From contig NZ_JH393257.1 of assembly GCF_000236035.1 (NCBI RefSeq), positions 1,488,392 through 1,552,391 on the forward strand: a DNA stretch of 64,000 nt, given 5' to 3'. Below the pieces are notes generated by a model. The model saw only the letters and a list, made by a program, of their open reading frames with translations, had not been told where the DNA came from and did not search any database. This DNA is from Vreelandella boliviensis LC1 (GTDB lineage Bacteria; Pseudomonadota; Gammaproteobacteria; Pseudomonadales; Halomonadaceae). This document shows positions 55,516-62,863 of this stretch, piece after piece. The position numbers and the translations under genes are program-made. Position 1 is the stretch's first letter, and each line of letters opens with the position of its first letter.

Positions 55516-56511
55516 TTACTTGAGCGCTTCCTGAATGCGCGGCAGGTAATCACCGAATTGCTCGCCGTACTTCTCATACACCGGCGCCACGGCGGCTTGG
55601 AAGGCTTCCATATCCGGATTGTCGTTGATCTCCATGCCGGCATCACGCAGCGCTTGCAGCTGTTCGCTCTCCATCTCTGCGTTCACTTGGCGCTCATGCT
55701 CGGCGGCTTCCTGGGCTGCCGCTAGCAATACTTCCTGGGCGTTTTCAGGCAGTTGGTTCCAGGCGGGCATGCCCATGACAAAAATCGCCGGGGCGTAGGT
55801 GTGGCGGGAAAGGGTCATGTAGTTCTGGGTTTCATCCAGGTTGAACGAGTGAATCACGTTCACCGGGTTCTCCTGGCCATCGATAGTGCCTTGCTGCATG
55901 GCGGTAAGGGCTTCAGTCCATGCCATAGGAATCGCGTTGGCGCCCAGCTCGCGGAAGGTGTCGGTGTAGACCGGGTTCTCCATCACGCGGATACGCAGGC
56001 CATCCAGGTCTTGCGGTGTGTTAATTGCCCGCTCGCTGTTGGTCAGGTTGCGGAAGCCGCGCTCGGCGTAGGCCATGCCTTTCAGATTCACCTCAGAAAG
56101 CTTATCGAGCAGCTCCTGGCCAATCGGGCCATCGAGCACTTCGTAAGCGGCTTCCGGGGAAGGGAACAGGAAAGGCAGTTCAAATACCGCCATCTCTTCA
56201 ACAAAGTTGGCTACCGGACCGTTGGTAATCACGCCCATATCGACGGTGCCGATCTGCATGCCTTCCAGCAGCGTGCGCTCGTCACCGAGTGAGGCGTTGG
56301 GGTAGATCTCGATATCCACCTTGCCGTCGGTGCGCTCTTCCACTAGCTCTTCAAATTTGGTGGCGGCGATGTGGAAACCATCCTGCTCATTAACCACGTG
56401 GGCCAGGCGTAGGGTAACGGGATCCATATCAGCAAAATCAGCGGCGTTTGCGGCGCTGACCAGCGCCAGTGAGATGCCCAGAGCCAGCGTGCTACGTGCA
56501 AAAGTTTTCAT
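55516..56511 (-). CDS. Second TRAP binding protein, paralogue of the 51.8-kb DctP
   Basis: 331 aa from the ATG at 56511 (MKTFARSTLALG); a longer frame adds 16 odd residues. Signal peptide ends after NAADA. Over long stretches it is identical to the other receptor, e.g. NASLGDERTLLEGMQIGT then VDMGVITNGPVANFV, and AMQQGTIDGQENPVN versus ALQQGTIDGQENPVN. It has no permease genes of its own, so it probably feeds the DctQM pair 4 kb away, broadening or shifting substrate range. Confidence 0.9.
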   Translation of the reverse strand: MKTFARSTLALGISLALVSAANAADFADMDPVTLRLAHVVNEQDGFHIAATKFEELVEERTDGKVDIEIYPNASLGDERTLLEGMQIGTVDMGVITNGPVANFVEEMAVFELPFLFPSPEAAYEVLDGPIGQELLDKLSEVNLKGMAYAERGFRNLTNSERAINTPQDLDGLRIRVMENPVYTDTFRELGANAIPMAWTEALTAMQQGTIDGQENPVNVIHSFNLDETQNYMTLSRHTYAPAIFVMGMPAWNQLPENAQEVLLAAAQEAAEHERQVNAEMESEQLQALRDAGMEINDNPDMEAFQAAVAPVYEKYGEQFGDYLPRIQEALK

Positions 56512-56655
56512 ATTATTGTGTTCCCAATGGACTAAGGTGCAGAAGTGCTTCCAAAGCATGCACCAGAGAGGGGAAAACGGTCAATCGACCCCGCCTGCAA
56601 AACCGCTTCGCGGCTGGACACAGCGCCCCTGCACGGTTACGATACGCACCCACAA

Positions 56656-56732
56656 GCGCCCGTAGCTCAGTTGGATAGAGTATCGGCCTCCGAAGCCGAG
56701 GGTCGCAGGTTCAAATCCTGCCGGGCGCGCCA
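56656..56732 (+). tRNA. tRNA-Arg (anticodon CCG)
   Basis: 77 nt. Acceptor GCGCCCG pairs with CGGGCGC; the D arm is GCTC-AGTTGGATA-GAGT; the anticodon loop CTCCGAA gives CCG (reads CGG); the T arm is CAGG-TTCAAAT-CCTG. CCA is encoded at 56730-56732. The accessory cassette array begins about 95 bp downstream. Confidence 0.95.
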
Positions 56733-56744
56733 AATTGTAAAAAC

Positions 56745-56776
56745 GGGGCCTGCGAGAAATCGTGGGCCCCTTTTTT
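56745..56776 (+). terminator. Terminator of the tRNA-Arg gene
   Basis: GGGGCC (56745-56750) pairs with GGCCCC (56765-56770), with further pairing inside the loop, followed by T6. Confidence 0.85.
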
Positions 56777-56795
56777 GTTTTGGGCTTGACTGCTA

Positions 56796-56811
56796 TCGGC
56801 CAAGAGCAGTC
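56796..56811. repeat. 16-bp direct repeat, copy 1 (tRNA-proximal boundary of the array)
   Basis: TCGGCCAAGAGCAGTC, identical to 63528-63543. Similarity extends imperfectly for about 20 bp to the right, up to the TATAAC that opens the adjacent attC site. A candidate recombination boundary. Confidence 0.8.
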
Positions 56812-56825
56812 ATTCAGACGAAGCT

Positions 56826-56897
56826 GTATAACGCCTTGGGTAAGCTGCCGGTACGGAGCGCAGCGTAGTGCCGGTCAGTTTCACCCATTGGTTAGCC
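56826..56897 (-). repeat. attC site 1, last site of the array
   Basis: 72 bp. On the minus strand it starts GGCTAAC and ends GTTATAC. The inner arms CCAATGGGTGAA and TTACCCAAGG are complementary except for one unpaired base, as in the extrahelical bases of attC sites. It directly follows the stop of the 56901 gene. Confidence 0.75.
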
Positions 56898-56900
56898 CAT

Positions 56901-57587
56901 TTAGGGGCCAAAACTCGGGCCTGGGTCTGATCTGGGTGGAGTCGGCCGGGGCGGATTATTATCCATCCACAGTTTCAGCTCACTCAACGAGGCAAACTCC
57001 AAGGCTCCAATCGCATCTTCGTCGGGATTCTCAATAATCAGCTCAATACTATCGGTACCACTTTCTTCAAAATCTGATAGCCACGAAACATACGCCTCAA
57101 AATCTTCAAGCTCCAAACCGATATTGCCAGAAAGGAACTCATCAACGAACGATTGATCCTCGCATCTCGGGTCCGGATAAGCCTTGTCATCAAGACCGTT
57201 TTGCTCGCCCCATATCTGTGCATTACAGACTTCATGCGCGTAGCCATTGAGAACTATTGTTCTTTTCTCATCAGGGATCGACCAAGCTATCAGATGGCAC
57301 GCCAAGTGTTCACCAAGGAAGGTTTCTTCCCTGCAGAGCGCTTTGCACATTGCCAAACGACGGGGCTTCCTGTTCTCAGATCGAATATCAGACTCTTCGT
57401 ACTTGAATTCTGCCATTGCGAAGCGCGAACCCTCCGACATAAGGCAGTCCGCTCCCAACCAAGCGTCTTGACCATCAAGTGGCGCACCGATAAACCTCTT
57501 GCCTTCGCCTTCGGCGGCCTTTTTCAACCGGCTCACGAAAACATTCATGACCGATAGCTCATGCTTTCTCTTTAGTGGGCTGGTCAT
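56901..57587 (-). CDS. Cassette gene, unknown protein with a PD-(D/E)XK-like motif
   Basis: 228 aa, not recognised as a named family. Residues 35-70 contain AWLGADCLMSEGSRFAMAEFKYEE, that is Asp, about 13 residues, then Glu-x-Lys, with strand-like surroundings, as in restriction-endonuclease-like nucleases (quoted in parts; weak evidence). Several Cys/His residues follow (CKALCREETFLGEHLACHL) and the C-terminus is acidic then Pro-rich. It lies between two attC sites on the minus strand and is transcribed away from the recombinase like its neighbours. Confidence 0.6.
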   Translation of the reverse strand: MTSPLKRKHELSVMNVFVSRLKKAAEGEGKRFIGAPLDGQDAWLGADCLMSEGSRFAMAEFKYEESDIRSENRKPRRLAMCKALCREETFLGEHLACHLIAWSIPDEKRTIVLNGYAHEVCNAQIWGEQNGLDDKAYPDPRCEDQSFVDEFLSGNIGLELEDFEAYVSWLSDFEESGTDSIELIIENPDEDAIGALEFASLSELKLWMDNNPPRPTPPRSDPGPSFGP

Positions 57588-57613
57588 CCCGAAATTACTC
57601 CCTTTCTTGCACT

Positions 57614-57698
57614 GGCTAACGCTTGCATAAACGGCGGCCTGACAAGGCCGTCCGGTGGAGGCCCTTCAGGCCGGAACGAATTTGATGCAATTCTGACC
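57614..57698 (-). repeat. attC site 2
   Basis: 85 bp. The minus strand ends GCGTTAGCC; the inner arms TTGCATAAACGGCGGCCT and AGGCCGGAACGAATTTGATGCAA are complementary. The middle part (CCGTCCGGTGGAGG) is shared with attC site 4, so these two belong to the same subtype. The stop of the next cassette gene lies at its right edge. Confidence 0.8.
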
Positions 57699-58018
57699 TA
57701 ATGTGCGCCTAAAAAACCCAATGCCTGTGTGATCGCTTCGTCAGCAGTGTCGCGATCAGTCCATGCAGCGTTCGGGAAGGGAACCCAGACTTGGAAGTCT
57801 GTAGGCTTCTTCGAGAACTTTCCGTTAACGACGGGGTATGAAGGCTGCAGATGGAAGTAATCTTTGTAATACACACTAGTGCTAAAACGACTCGATTGGA
57901 GATCATGCAACACTTCGATTCGAAACTGGGTGTCTTCTCCGCCATACGGCATTACGAACTCCACGATCTTAGCGACTTCGTAGAACTCACTGCAGTTTGT
58001 ATAAGCGTTTGATTGAAT
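57698..58018 (-). CDS. Cassette gene, small unknown protein with atypical start
   Basis: The standard frame begins at GTG 57964 (88 aa) with a poor ribosome site. The frame stays open upstream without ATG, GTG or TTG until past a strong AAGGAGGAG at about 58024-58033, which is followed by ATA (58021) and ATT (58018). Using ATT gives 106 aa (IQSNAYTNCSEFYEVAKI at the N-terminus). No domain is recognised; the C-terminal half has aromatic-rich strands (YYKDYFHLQPSYPVV) ending in a helix. The start choice is inference. Confidence 0.55.
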   Translation of the reverse strand: MQSNAYTNCSEFYEVAKIVEFVMPYGGEDTQFRIEVLHDLQSSRFSTSVYYKDYFHLQPSYPVVNGKFSKKPTDFQVWVPFPNAAWTDRDTADEAITQALGFLGAH

Positions 58019-58055
58019 TATGACTCCTCCTTTTGTAAATACCGCGGTGCATACG

Positions 58056-58148
58056 CTCTAACGCTGCGCTCTGCGGCAAGTTTGGAGCGCAGCAGAAAAT
58101 TTGTCCGGCAGCAGCGCCTTGACAGGCAGAAGGTCATAGGTGTTATGC
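58056..58148 (-). repeat. attC site 3
   Basis: 93 bp from CTCTAAC to GTTATGC on the plus strand; on the minus strand GCATAAC...GTTAGAG. Arms include GCTGCGCTCTGC and GGAGCGCAGCAG. It follows the stop of the 583-aa cassette gene by 22 bp. Confidence 0.7.
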
Positions 58149-58170
58149 CAACCTGCCTACAGATCTCACT

Positions 58171-59922
58171 TTACGGCTTTTCGAACAGTAATTTTCCAAC
58201 CCACCAAATCGATTGGCCAAAATTGGATATTAACTGCTCTCCTTGCCGTAAAAACGAGTTGCTATCGTCAATCCCAGCGAGCTTTAACGCATCCCCAATC
58301 TTCGAGCTGGTAGGATGAGCATCACCTACTCGCATATCATAAGCCCCCGCAATTGGACCAAATACTTCACGAGCTTTTTCGGGGCCCACCTTTTGAGCCA
58401 GTACATCCTCAAGGAGTTTATTTGACCCCAGTTTATCCTTGTTTGAATGTGTTGAAAGTTTACGAAGCTCACGCATATCCAACCTATCAGAAAAAATGCG
58501 AACGAGTTCTTTTGCCAATCGTAGAAGAGATGCCTGATCCTTACTGGCGAATCGAGATATATGCTTCATAGCTTCTAAGCGGTTTATGTCATGCGTAAAA
58601 AGCGGAACGTCAAAGACGTCTCGAAAACCGTTTTCAAGCATAGCCATAACCTCGAAAAAAAGCTCCTCCACAGCGTGGGTAGATGCCGGTTGAGCTTTCA
58701 CTTGCGCATCCAATAACTCGCTTGAAACCTTCCCATCTGGAACGACATTTTGGGCCGCCCAGATATGCTGCTCCCATGCAGGAAGACGAGCTATGTCGTA
58801 AGCGTAGATGGTAATTAAATCCGAAGAGTTTATCCCAAAGTGAATCGAATACCCGGAAGTCGATTTTATGCAGCCAGTTCCTGCTGTATACCACCCAAGC
58901 GAAAAACCGCGGAGTTCAAGAAGCTCGTTAACAATGCTGGACCGAAACCACAACCATCTACCAATGTCTTCACTATCCAATTGGGAAGACGCCAAACGAG
59001 TGCCATCAGTTTCCACTATGAATTGAGGCAGGTTTTTATCTGCATCTCCTCTTACGCGCGTGCTAATCCCTTGGTGATCTATCCATTCATCTCGCCAGAA
59101 CTCCCCCTCCACTCGGACACCTTCATAGCCACCTTTGTGTCCTCGGGAATTTTCATAATCTGTGTTTTCGTTGGTTTCTGGCCCCATCACGGGAGCATCT
59201 TCATCTTCGTCTACATCTGTTCGCCAAGCGCGGAACATCGCCCAGCTTCCGCCAAAAACGTCATTGATGTTGCGAATCAGTAGTTCATATCGACCACCAT
59301 CTCGCTCTTCTTGATGACTCTCTAAACCCGCATAGTGACTAGTTTCAAGAGAGGTTACATTTTCCACTCTTTGACGGTAGTAAGAGAGTCGTAACGCCAG
59401 GTTCCTAGCTGCTAAGTAATCCAGCAAGTATTCTCTTTTGATTTCGATCTGGCGTTGCTCACCGTTTTCATCGAGAACCTCACGAGCAACAACTATAAAA
59501 TTCTCTTCAGGTCTAACCCAATGACCTCCCTCTTTTATGAGGCGGAGAGCTGCGACAAGATCGGGATTCAATATCCATTGTCTTCCACCGACTACTGGTA
59601 GAGGCAATTCTAAGACCAAATGAACACCTATCGGCTCTTTATCGTTATATTGGTATTCATCAATAGTCGAGTAGTCCCCATCCTCGTATGCGTAAGGGCC
59701 AATTGTCCTACTAAGTCCGATATCACCCCAACTCAATTTCTCAGCGATCTCACGGTTTTCTGGTAAAAACGCAACGGACCCACAGCCAAAAAACTCGTTG
59801 CTGTAGCCCAAACTCTTAACGTTACCGTGCTCGTTATCTACAGCCGCTCTCAAAGGTACCCAAGTCGATTTAGAAAATGTACGACGGGTCTCTTTCTTTT
59901 GAAGAATCCAATCTTGATCCAT
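58171..59922 (-). CDS. Large cassette gene, 583-aa unknown protein with C-terminal HEPN-like motif
   Basis: Very large for an integron cassette. The ATG at 59922 has AAGGAG 11 bp upstream, just inside the attC boundary. No signal peptide or membrane segment. The N-terminal two thirds are mixed alpha/beta with many Trp and acidic stretches (TDVDEDEDAPV). The last 140 residues are helical and contain RVGDAH at 531-536, an Rx4H arrangement as in HEPN ribonucleases, within YDMRVGDAHPTSSKIGDAL. I do not recognise the family. A phage-defence effector is a reasonable hypothesis given the motif, size and context, but it is not shown. Confidence 0.6.
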   Translation of the reverse strand: MDQDWILQKKETRRTFSKSTWVPLRAAVDNEHGNVKSLGYSNEFFGCGSVAFLPENREIAEKLSWGDIGLSRTIGPYAYEDGDYSTIDEYQYNDKEPIGVHLVLELPLPVVGGRQWILNPDLVAALRLIKEGGHWVRPEENFIVVAREVLDENGEQRQIEIKREYLLDYLAARNLALRLSYYRQRVENVTSLETSHYAGLESHQEERDGGRYELLIRNINDVFGGSWAMFRAWRTDVDEDEDAPVMGPETNENTDYENSRGHKGGYEGVRVEGEFWRDEWIDHQGISTRVRGDADKNLPQFIVETDGTRLASSQLDSEDIGRWLWFRSSIVNELLELRGFSLGWYTAGTGCIKSTSGYSIHFGINSSDLITIYAYDIARLPAWEQHIWAAQNVVPDGKVSSELLDAQVKAQPASTHAVEELFFEVMAMLENGFRDVFDVPLFTHDINRLEAMKHISRFASKDQASLLRLAKELVRIFSDRLDMRELRKLSTHSNKDKLGSNKLLEDVLAQKVGPEKAREVFGPIAGAYDMRVGDAHPTSSKIGDALKLAGIDDSNSFLRQGEQLISNFGQSIWWVGKLLFEKP

Positions 59923-59941
59923 CTGTGATTAGTCTCCTTAG

Positions 59942-60028
59942 GCATAACGCCAGCCATAAGCGGCGCCCCGACAGGGGCGTCCGGTGGAGGGCCATCGGCC
60001 CGGAACAACCTTAATGGTCTTGTTATGC
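59942..60028 (-). repeat. attC site 4
   Basis: 87 bp from GCATAAC to GTTATGC on the plus strand (same on the minus strand). Inner arms GCGGCGCCCC/GGGGCGTCC and GGGCC/GGCCC; contains CGTCCGGTGGAGG like site 2. The TAA of the 60023 gene overlaps it, which is common in cassettes. Confidence 0.85.
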
Positions 60029-60631
60029 ATTTTTGCATTTAACAACATAAGCCTTATGGGTGTCTGCTAAACCCAAATTGCAGTTGGCAATTGCGTACAA
60101 GTAACCCAGCCTTGAATGTCCCTCGATTAGTTGCATTCCCGACCCTATATCTGAGTAGCCGGGTATAACGTCATGAGGAAAACTCTTTACATCTAAAAAA
60201 ACTGGTGGTGTTCGCCAAGTTCCATGACTCTTCCAGTGATCTTTGTCTTTTTCGAGGCAAGGGAGTTGTTCATACGCGATATAGCTTGCACCTTCTGCAA
60301 CATAACTTCGATAATCACCTATGACTCTTACTTCTCGAAGCTTCTCTAACGATAAATCCTCTAGCACAATGTTAATATCGTCAAAATCAATCCAGCCATA
60401 GTTATTTACACAATTACGATCATAGTAGAGCCCATAGAGCCACTGTTCCAAAACAGCTTTAGGTATATTAAACCGTTTTTTTAATCGAAGATAATAATTT
60501 TCAACTGATTCATCTGAAATGTTAAAACTGTTGAAATCACGATATGGCTTGAGGTCTTTCCAGCTGTCGCTGGTTCTTTCCCATTCGACGTCATCAATAT
60601 ATAAACGCCTTACTTCAATTTCAGATAGCAC
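60023..60631 (-). CDS. Cassette gene, ParB/Srx-like domain protein
   Basis: 202 aa from GTG 60631, which has AGGAGG 5 bp upstream; the ATG at 60649 lies across the cassette junction. The C-terminal part reads GYSDIGSGMQLIEGHSRLGYLYAIA; LIEGHSRL resembles the (D/E)GHxR box of ParB/sulfiredoxin-fold proteins. The N-terminal 110 residues are helical and charged (YYLRLKKRFNIPKAVLEQWL). Ends in basic YVVKCKNA, partly templated by the attC. Function unknown; DNA or nucleotide binding is possible. Confidence 0.6.
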   Translation of the reverse strand: MLSEIEVRRLYIDDVEWERTSDSWKDLKPYRDFNSFNISDESVENYYLRLKKRFNIPKAVLEQWLYGLYYDRNCVNNYGWIDFDDINIVLEDLSLEKLREVRVIGDYRSYVAEGASYIAYEQLPCLEKDKDHWKSHGTWRTPPVFLDVKSFPHDVIPGYSDIGSGMQLIEGHSRLGYLYAIANCNLGLADTHKAYVVKCKNA

Positions 60632-60645
60632 CAAAACCTCCTGAT

Positions 60646-60726
60646 GCATAACGCTCGGCTAAACGGCGCGAACGAAGTGAGTATCCAGCGGAGTGAAAAG
60701 GAGCGAACTTGAGCCTCTTGTTAGGC
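60646..60726 (-). repeat. attC site 5
   Basis: 81 bp from GCATAAC to GTTAGGC on the plus strand. It follows the stop of the 60730 gene by 3 bp. Inner arms (CTCGGCTAAACGG / about GAACTTGAGCC) are less regular than in sites 2 and 4. Confidence 0.75.
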
Positions 60727-60729
60727 ATT

Positions 60730-61374
60730 CTATGCTGTTTTTTGCCGTATAAATAAATTGACGCCCTCGAGCATGAGACGTATGCGTGCCCTATCTTCTA
60801 CTTCAGACCACTCCCCGTGAGCGGCGTGATTTCGTATGCCAGACCACGCTGTGATGTCTTTTACATCTTGCTTAGTGATAAGCTCTTCCTCTCGCAATGT
60901 TTTGCAATAGGAATCTAAGCTAGGTTTTTTACCTCCTAGACTTAAACCTTCTTCTTCGACCCAAGTCCTTAAGAATTCCTCGAGCGTAGCGCCAATGAGA
61001 ACCGCAGGCGCTGCGGAATGCACTTTAGGATTTTCGAGTAATGTATTTGATTGCTCCAATAAGTCTGAGACAACATCTAGTTCGGCTTGTCGCTTGGGAC
61101 TGATTCCACCAACAAGTCCATTTTCCATATGCGCTATAAATGAACTCAACACTTCGCTTACTACGTTCTTTTGATAAGAAGTAACGGTGCTGTCCACACT
61201 GGAAATTTGCTTCACAAAAGTATTATTCGGACCACCAACTTTCGATAGAAAATCATATATTCGAGCCTTAAGGCCTTTTAGCTTAGCGCCGTCTGAGTCG
61301 CCAAGTTGCTCTACTTCCTTTTTCAAGGCTTTACAGTGAGCAATAACATGTTCAAATTCCATATATATATCCAT
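60730..61374 (-). CDS. Cassette gene, HEPN-domain protein
   Basis: 214 aa from the ATG at 61374; upstream in-frame codons would cross the cassette junction at 61381-61387. The N-terminal half is a long helix/coiled coil. The C-terminal half (about 120-214) is a HEPN-like helical domain: AAPAVLIGATLEEFLRTWVEEEG, then GIRNHAAHGEW with the RNxxxH catalytic motif at 181-186. HEPN proteins of this kind are often RNases of toxin-antitoxin or defence systems. No partner antitoxin is recognisable beside it. Confidence 0.7.
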   Translation of the reverse strand: MDIYMEFEHVIAHCKALKKEVEQLGDSDGAKLKGLKARIYDFLSKVGGPNNTFVKQISSVDSTVTSYQKNVVSEVLSSFIAHMENGLVGGISPKRQAELDVVSDLLEQSNTLLENPKVHSAAPAVLIGATLEEFLRTWVEEEGLSLGGKKPSLDSYCKTLREEELITKQDVKDITAWSGIRNHAAHGEWSEVEDRARIRLMLEGVNLFIRQKTA

Positions 61375-61380
61375 TGTGAT

Positions 61381-61419
61381 GCCTAACGCTACCATCACGC
61401 GCTTGTCGCGTGCATAGCC
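61381..61419 (-). repeat. attC site 6, short
   Basis: About 39 bp from GCCTAAC; on the minus strand it ends GCGTTAGGC. Inner palindrome CACGCG...CGCGTG. The outer left box (GGCTATG) is a poor match to RYYYAAC. It follows directly on the TAA at 61423 of the interrupted GIY-YIG frame. Confidence 0.6.
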
Positions 61420-61422
61420 TTT

Positions 61423-61992
61423 TTATTGAAAGCGTTCAGGGAATTTATTAGCCAGCCTATCAGATATTTCATGTAAATTTGTTCCAATTGAGTATCGCTC
61501 ACTATCCCACACCGTGGCCAGAAAACCCTCGCCTGTGTTTTCCCCGCTATTCAAGGGGGAATCATAATTATCCAAGAAAAGCTGTTCTATGTATTTTGCG
61601 ATACGGTTTTCGCACTCGTAGAACGTTACATATAGTAGTTCTTATTCCGGCCATTTTTCAGTGATGTGACTTTTTATTCGTCCCAGTGCAAAGCCTTTGC
61701 CAGCATATAAGCAAAGCATTCTATGCATGTCGTGGTCATAACACTCTGTATGCTCAATCCACAAACCGTAGACCCCCATCTTTCCTTTGAGGTCAGTCAA
61801 ATACTCATGAACCGATAGTCCTTCGTCTTCATCTATTTTATCCACGGATAACATCACGCAATAATCACGATTAAATACATCGTGCACGGTGATATTTTTA
61901 CGAAGCTCGTCCGACAAAATAGAATTGAATTTTTCATGATCTAAGCCTTCACATTCACATTGAAGGAACTCTGAATCACTCATGTTTGGCAC
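61423..61992 (-). pseudogene. Cassette gene, GIY-YIG nuclease interrupted by an in-frame stop
   Basis: The first part (61642-61992, 116 aa from GTG with AAAGGAG) contains GVYGLW (73-78), LYAGKG (95-100), R105 and H109, the order of the GIY-YIG motif. A TAA at 61642-61644 ends it. The same frame then continues open for 72 codons (ELLYVTFYECENRIAKYIEQ onward) to a TAA at 61423, immediately before an attC. This second part supplies the expected catalytic Glu (about residue 136) and the Asn-rich end. The unbroken frame, domain logic and attC position indicate a single gene with a nonsense codon, or stop-codon readthrough, rather than two genes. Confidence 0.75.
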
Positions 61993-62006
61993 AGTTCTCC
62001 TTTGGA

Positions 62007-62049
62007 GGCTAACGCTTCAATCAGCCGCCGCGTTAGCGGTCGGTTGCAT
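62007..62049 (-). repeat. attC site 7, short, overlapping the 62017 gene
   Basis: 43 bp; on the minus strand ATGCAAC...GCGTTAGCC. Inner arms CCGCTAACGCGG-type palindrome. It encodes the last residues of the upstream gene (QPTANAAAD), an ending often seen on cassette proteins because the attC is translated. Confidence 0.8.
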
Positions 62050-62586
62050 TGACTTTTTAGCTTTAATTTTTTCAGGAATTTGAAAGTAAAACTGTGAAAG
62101 ACTATTAAATTCGTCATATGTATCAGAACATAGATCTTTTCTAATCACTTCGTATAACGCGGTAAACTCGGGGGCTTTGCCGCCTCCCGCAAATTGACTA
62201 ACGAATTCCACCACTTCTTGTGATGCATACAAAGGCAATCGATTTACCTCTACGCAAAACTTTCGATTTGCCAGAATGCCGTCTTCTGTTTCCATGCTAT
62301 TTATGTATGTAAATTTTATTGAGACAGCCTCTAGAAACATATGATAATAATCTTGTTTTATTTTTCTAGCCTCAGCATTTCGCTGCAACCTAGAATCTTT
62401 TAAATACGCCAATTCAGATGCTAAAGCATCGTTTTTTGCCTTTAACTCTGATTTCACATTCTCTATTTTTTTGTCATATTCATGCTTAACAGCATTGGTT
62501 AGCCTCGTTTGAATCAGGTGCCTAAATAAAAAGCCTAGAATCCCTAGAAGGGCTGATGAACTTAAAGTAGTGTAGACAATCTCCAT
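62017..62586 (-). CDS. Cassette gene, membrane-anchored coiled-coil protein
   Basis: 189 aa. One N-terminal membrane helix (about residues 3-24, LSSSALLGILGFLFRHLI), then a charged coiled coil to about residue 80 (KIENVKSELKAKNDALASEL), and a helical C-terminal domain. AAAGGAAAA precedes the ATG at 62586. The C-terminus QPTANAAAD is contributed by the attC. Function unknown; similar one-helix coiled-coil proteins are common in cassettes and near defence genes. Confidence 0.65.
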   Translation of the reverse strand: MEIVYTTLSSSALLGILGFLFRHLIQTRLTNAVKHEYDKKIENVKSELKAKNDALASELAYLKDSRLQRNAEARKIKQDYYHMFLEAVSIKFTYINSMETEDGILANRKFCVEVNRLPLYASQEVVEFVSQFAGGGKAPEFTALYEVIRKDLCSDTYDEFNSLSQFYFQIPEKIKAKKSMQPTANAAAD

Positions 62587-62600
62587 AATTTTCCTTTAAA

Positions 62601-62848
62601 GCTAACAGGTATTAGACAGCCTATCTTATGATTGAATGAACGCGCTGGCACTTTTTCCCGGCAAATGCAGCCTGCCAGATTCTCCCAAGCCTATGATCCT
62701 TTAAGCTATTAATTCTCATTAGGCTGTATAGCCAAAATTCGCGCTCCTAGTGCATTTCCAAAAATGGCCGCTCAGGGTCGAGCCCCGACTGTAAATTAAC
62801 CTTAGCACATGACGAGCATTTATTGAGCCATTCTTTGACCTCCACCTG
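62601..62848. other. Recombinase/cassette intergenic region with an attC- or attI-like core
   Basis: GTTAGCT on the minus strand (62601-62607) fits the recombination core and sits 15 bp before the 62017 gene's start. No convincing partner box or complementary arms are found, so whether it is an attC or an attI-type site is open. An 8-bp inverted repeat, ACAGCCTA/TAGGCTGT (about 62616-62623 and 62718-62725), spans part of the region. Confidence 0.4.
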
Positions 62849-62855
62849 ATGGAGG
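62839..62855 (+). promoter_or_regulatory. Hairpin covering the recombinase ribosome-binding site
   Basis: CCTCCA (62839-62844) pairs perfectly with TGGAGG (62850-62855), which is the ribosome site 8 bp before the ATG at 62864. The structure should lower translation of the recombinase unless it is opened. Confidence 0.55.
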
Positions 62856-62863
62856 AACATGCC

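Noticed and set aside
61479..61664. 61-aa plus-strand open frame in the cassette array
   Set aside because: It opposes every other cassette, has no ribosome site and lies antisense to the continuation of the GIY-YIG frame.
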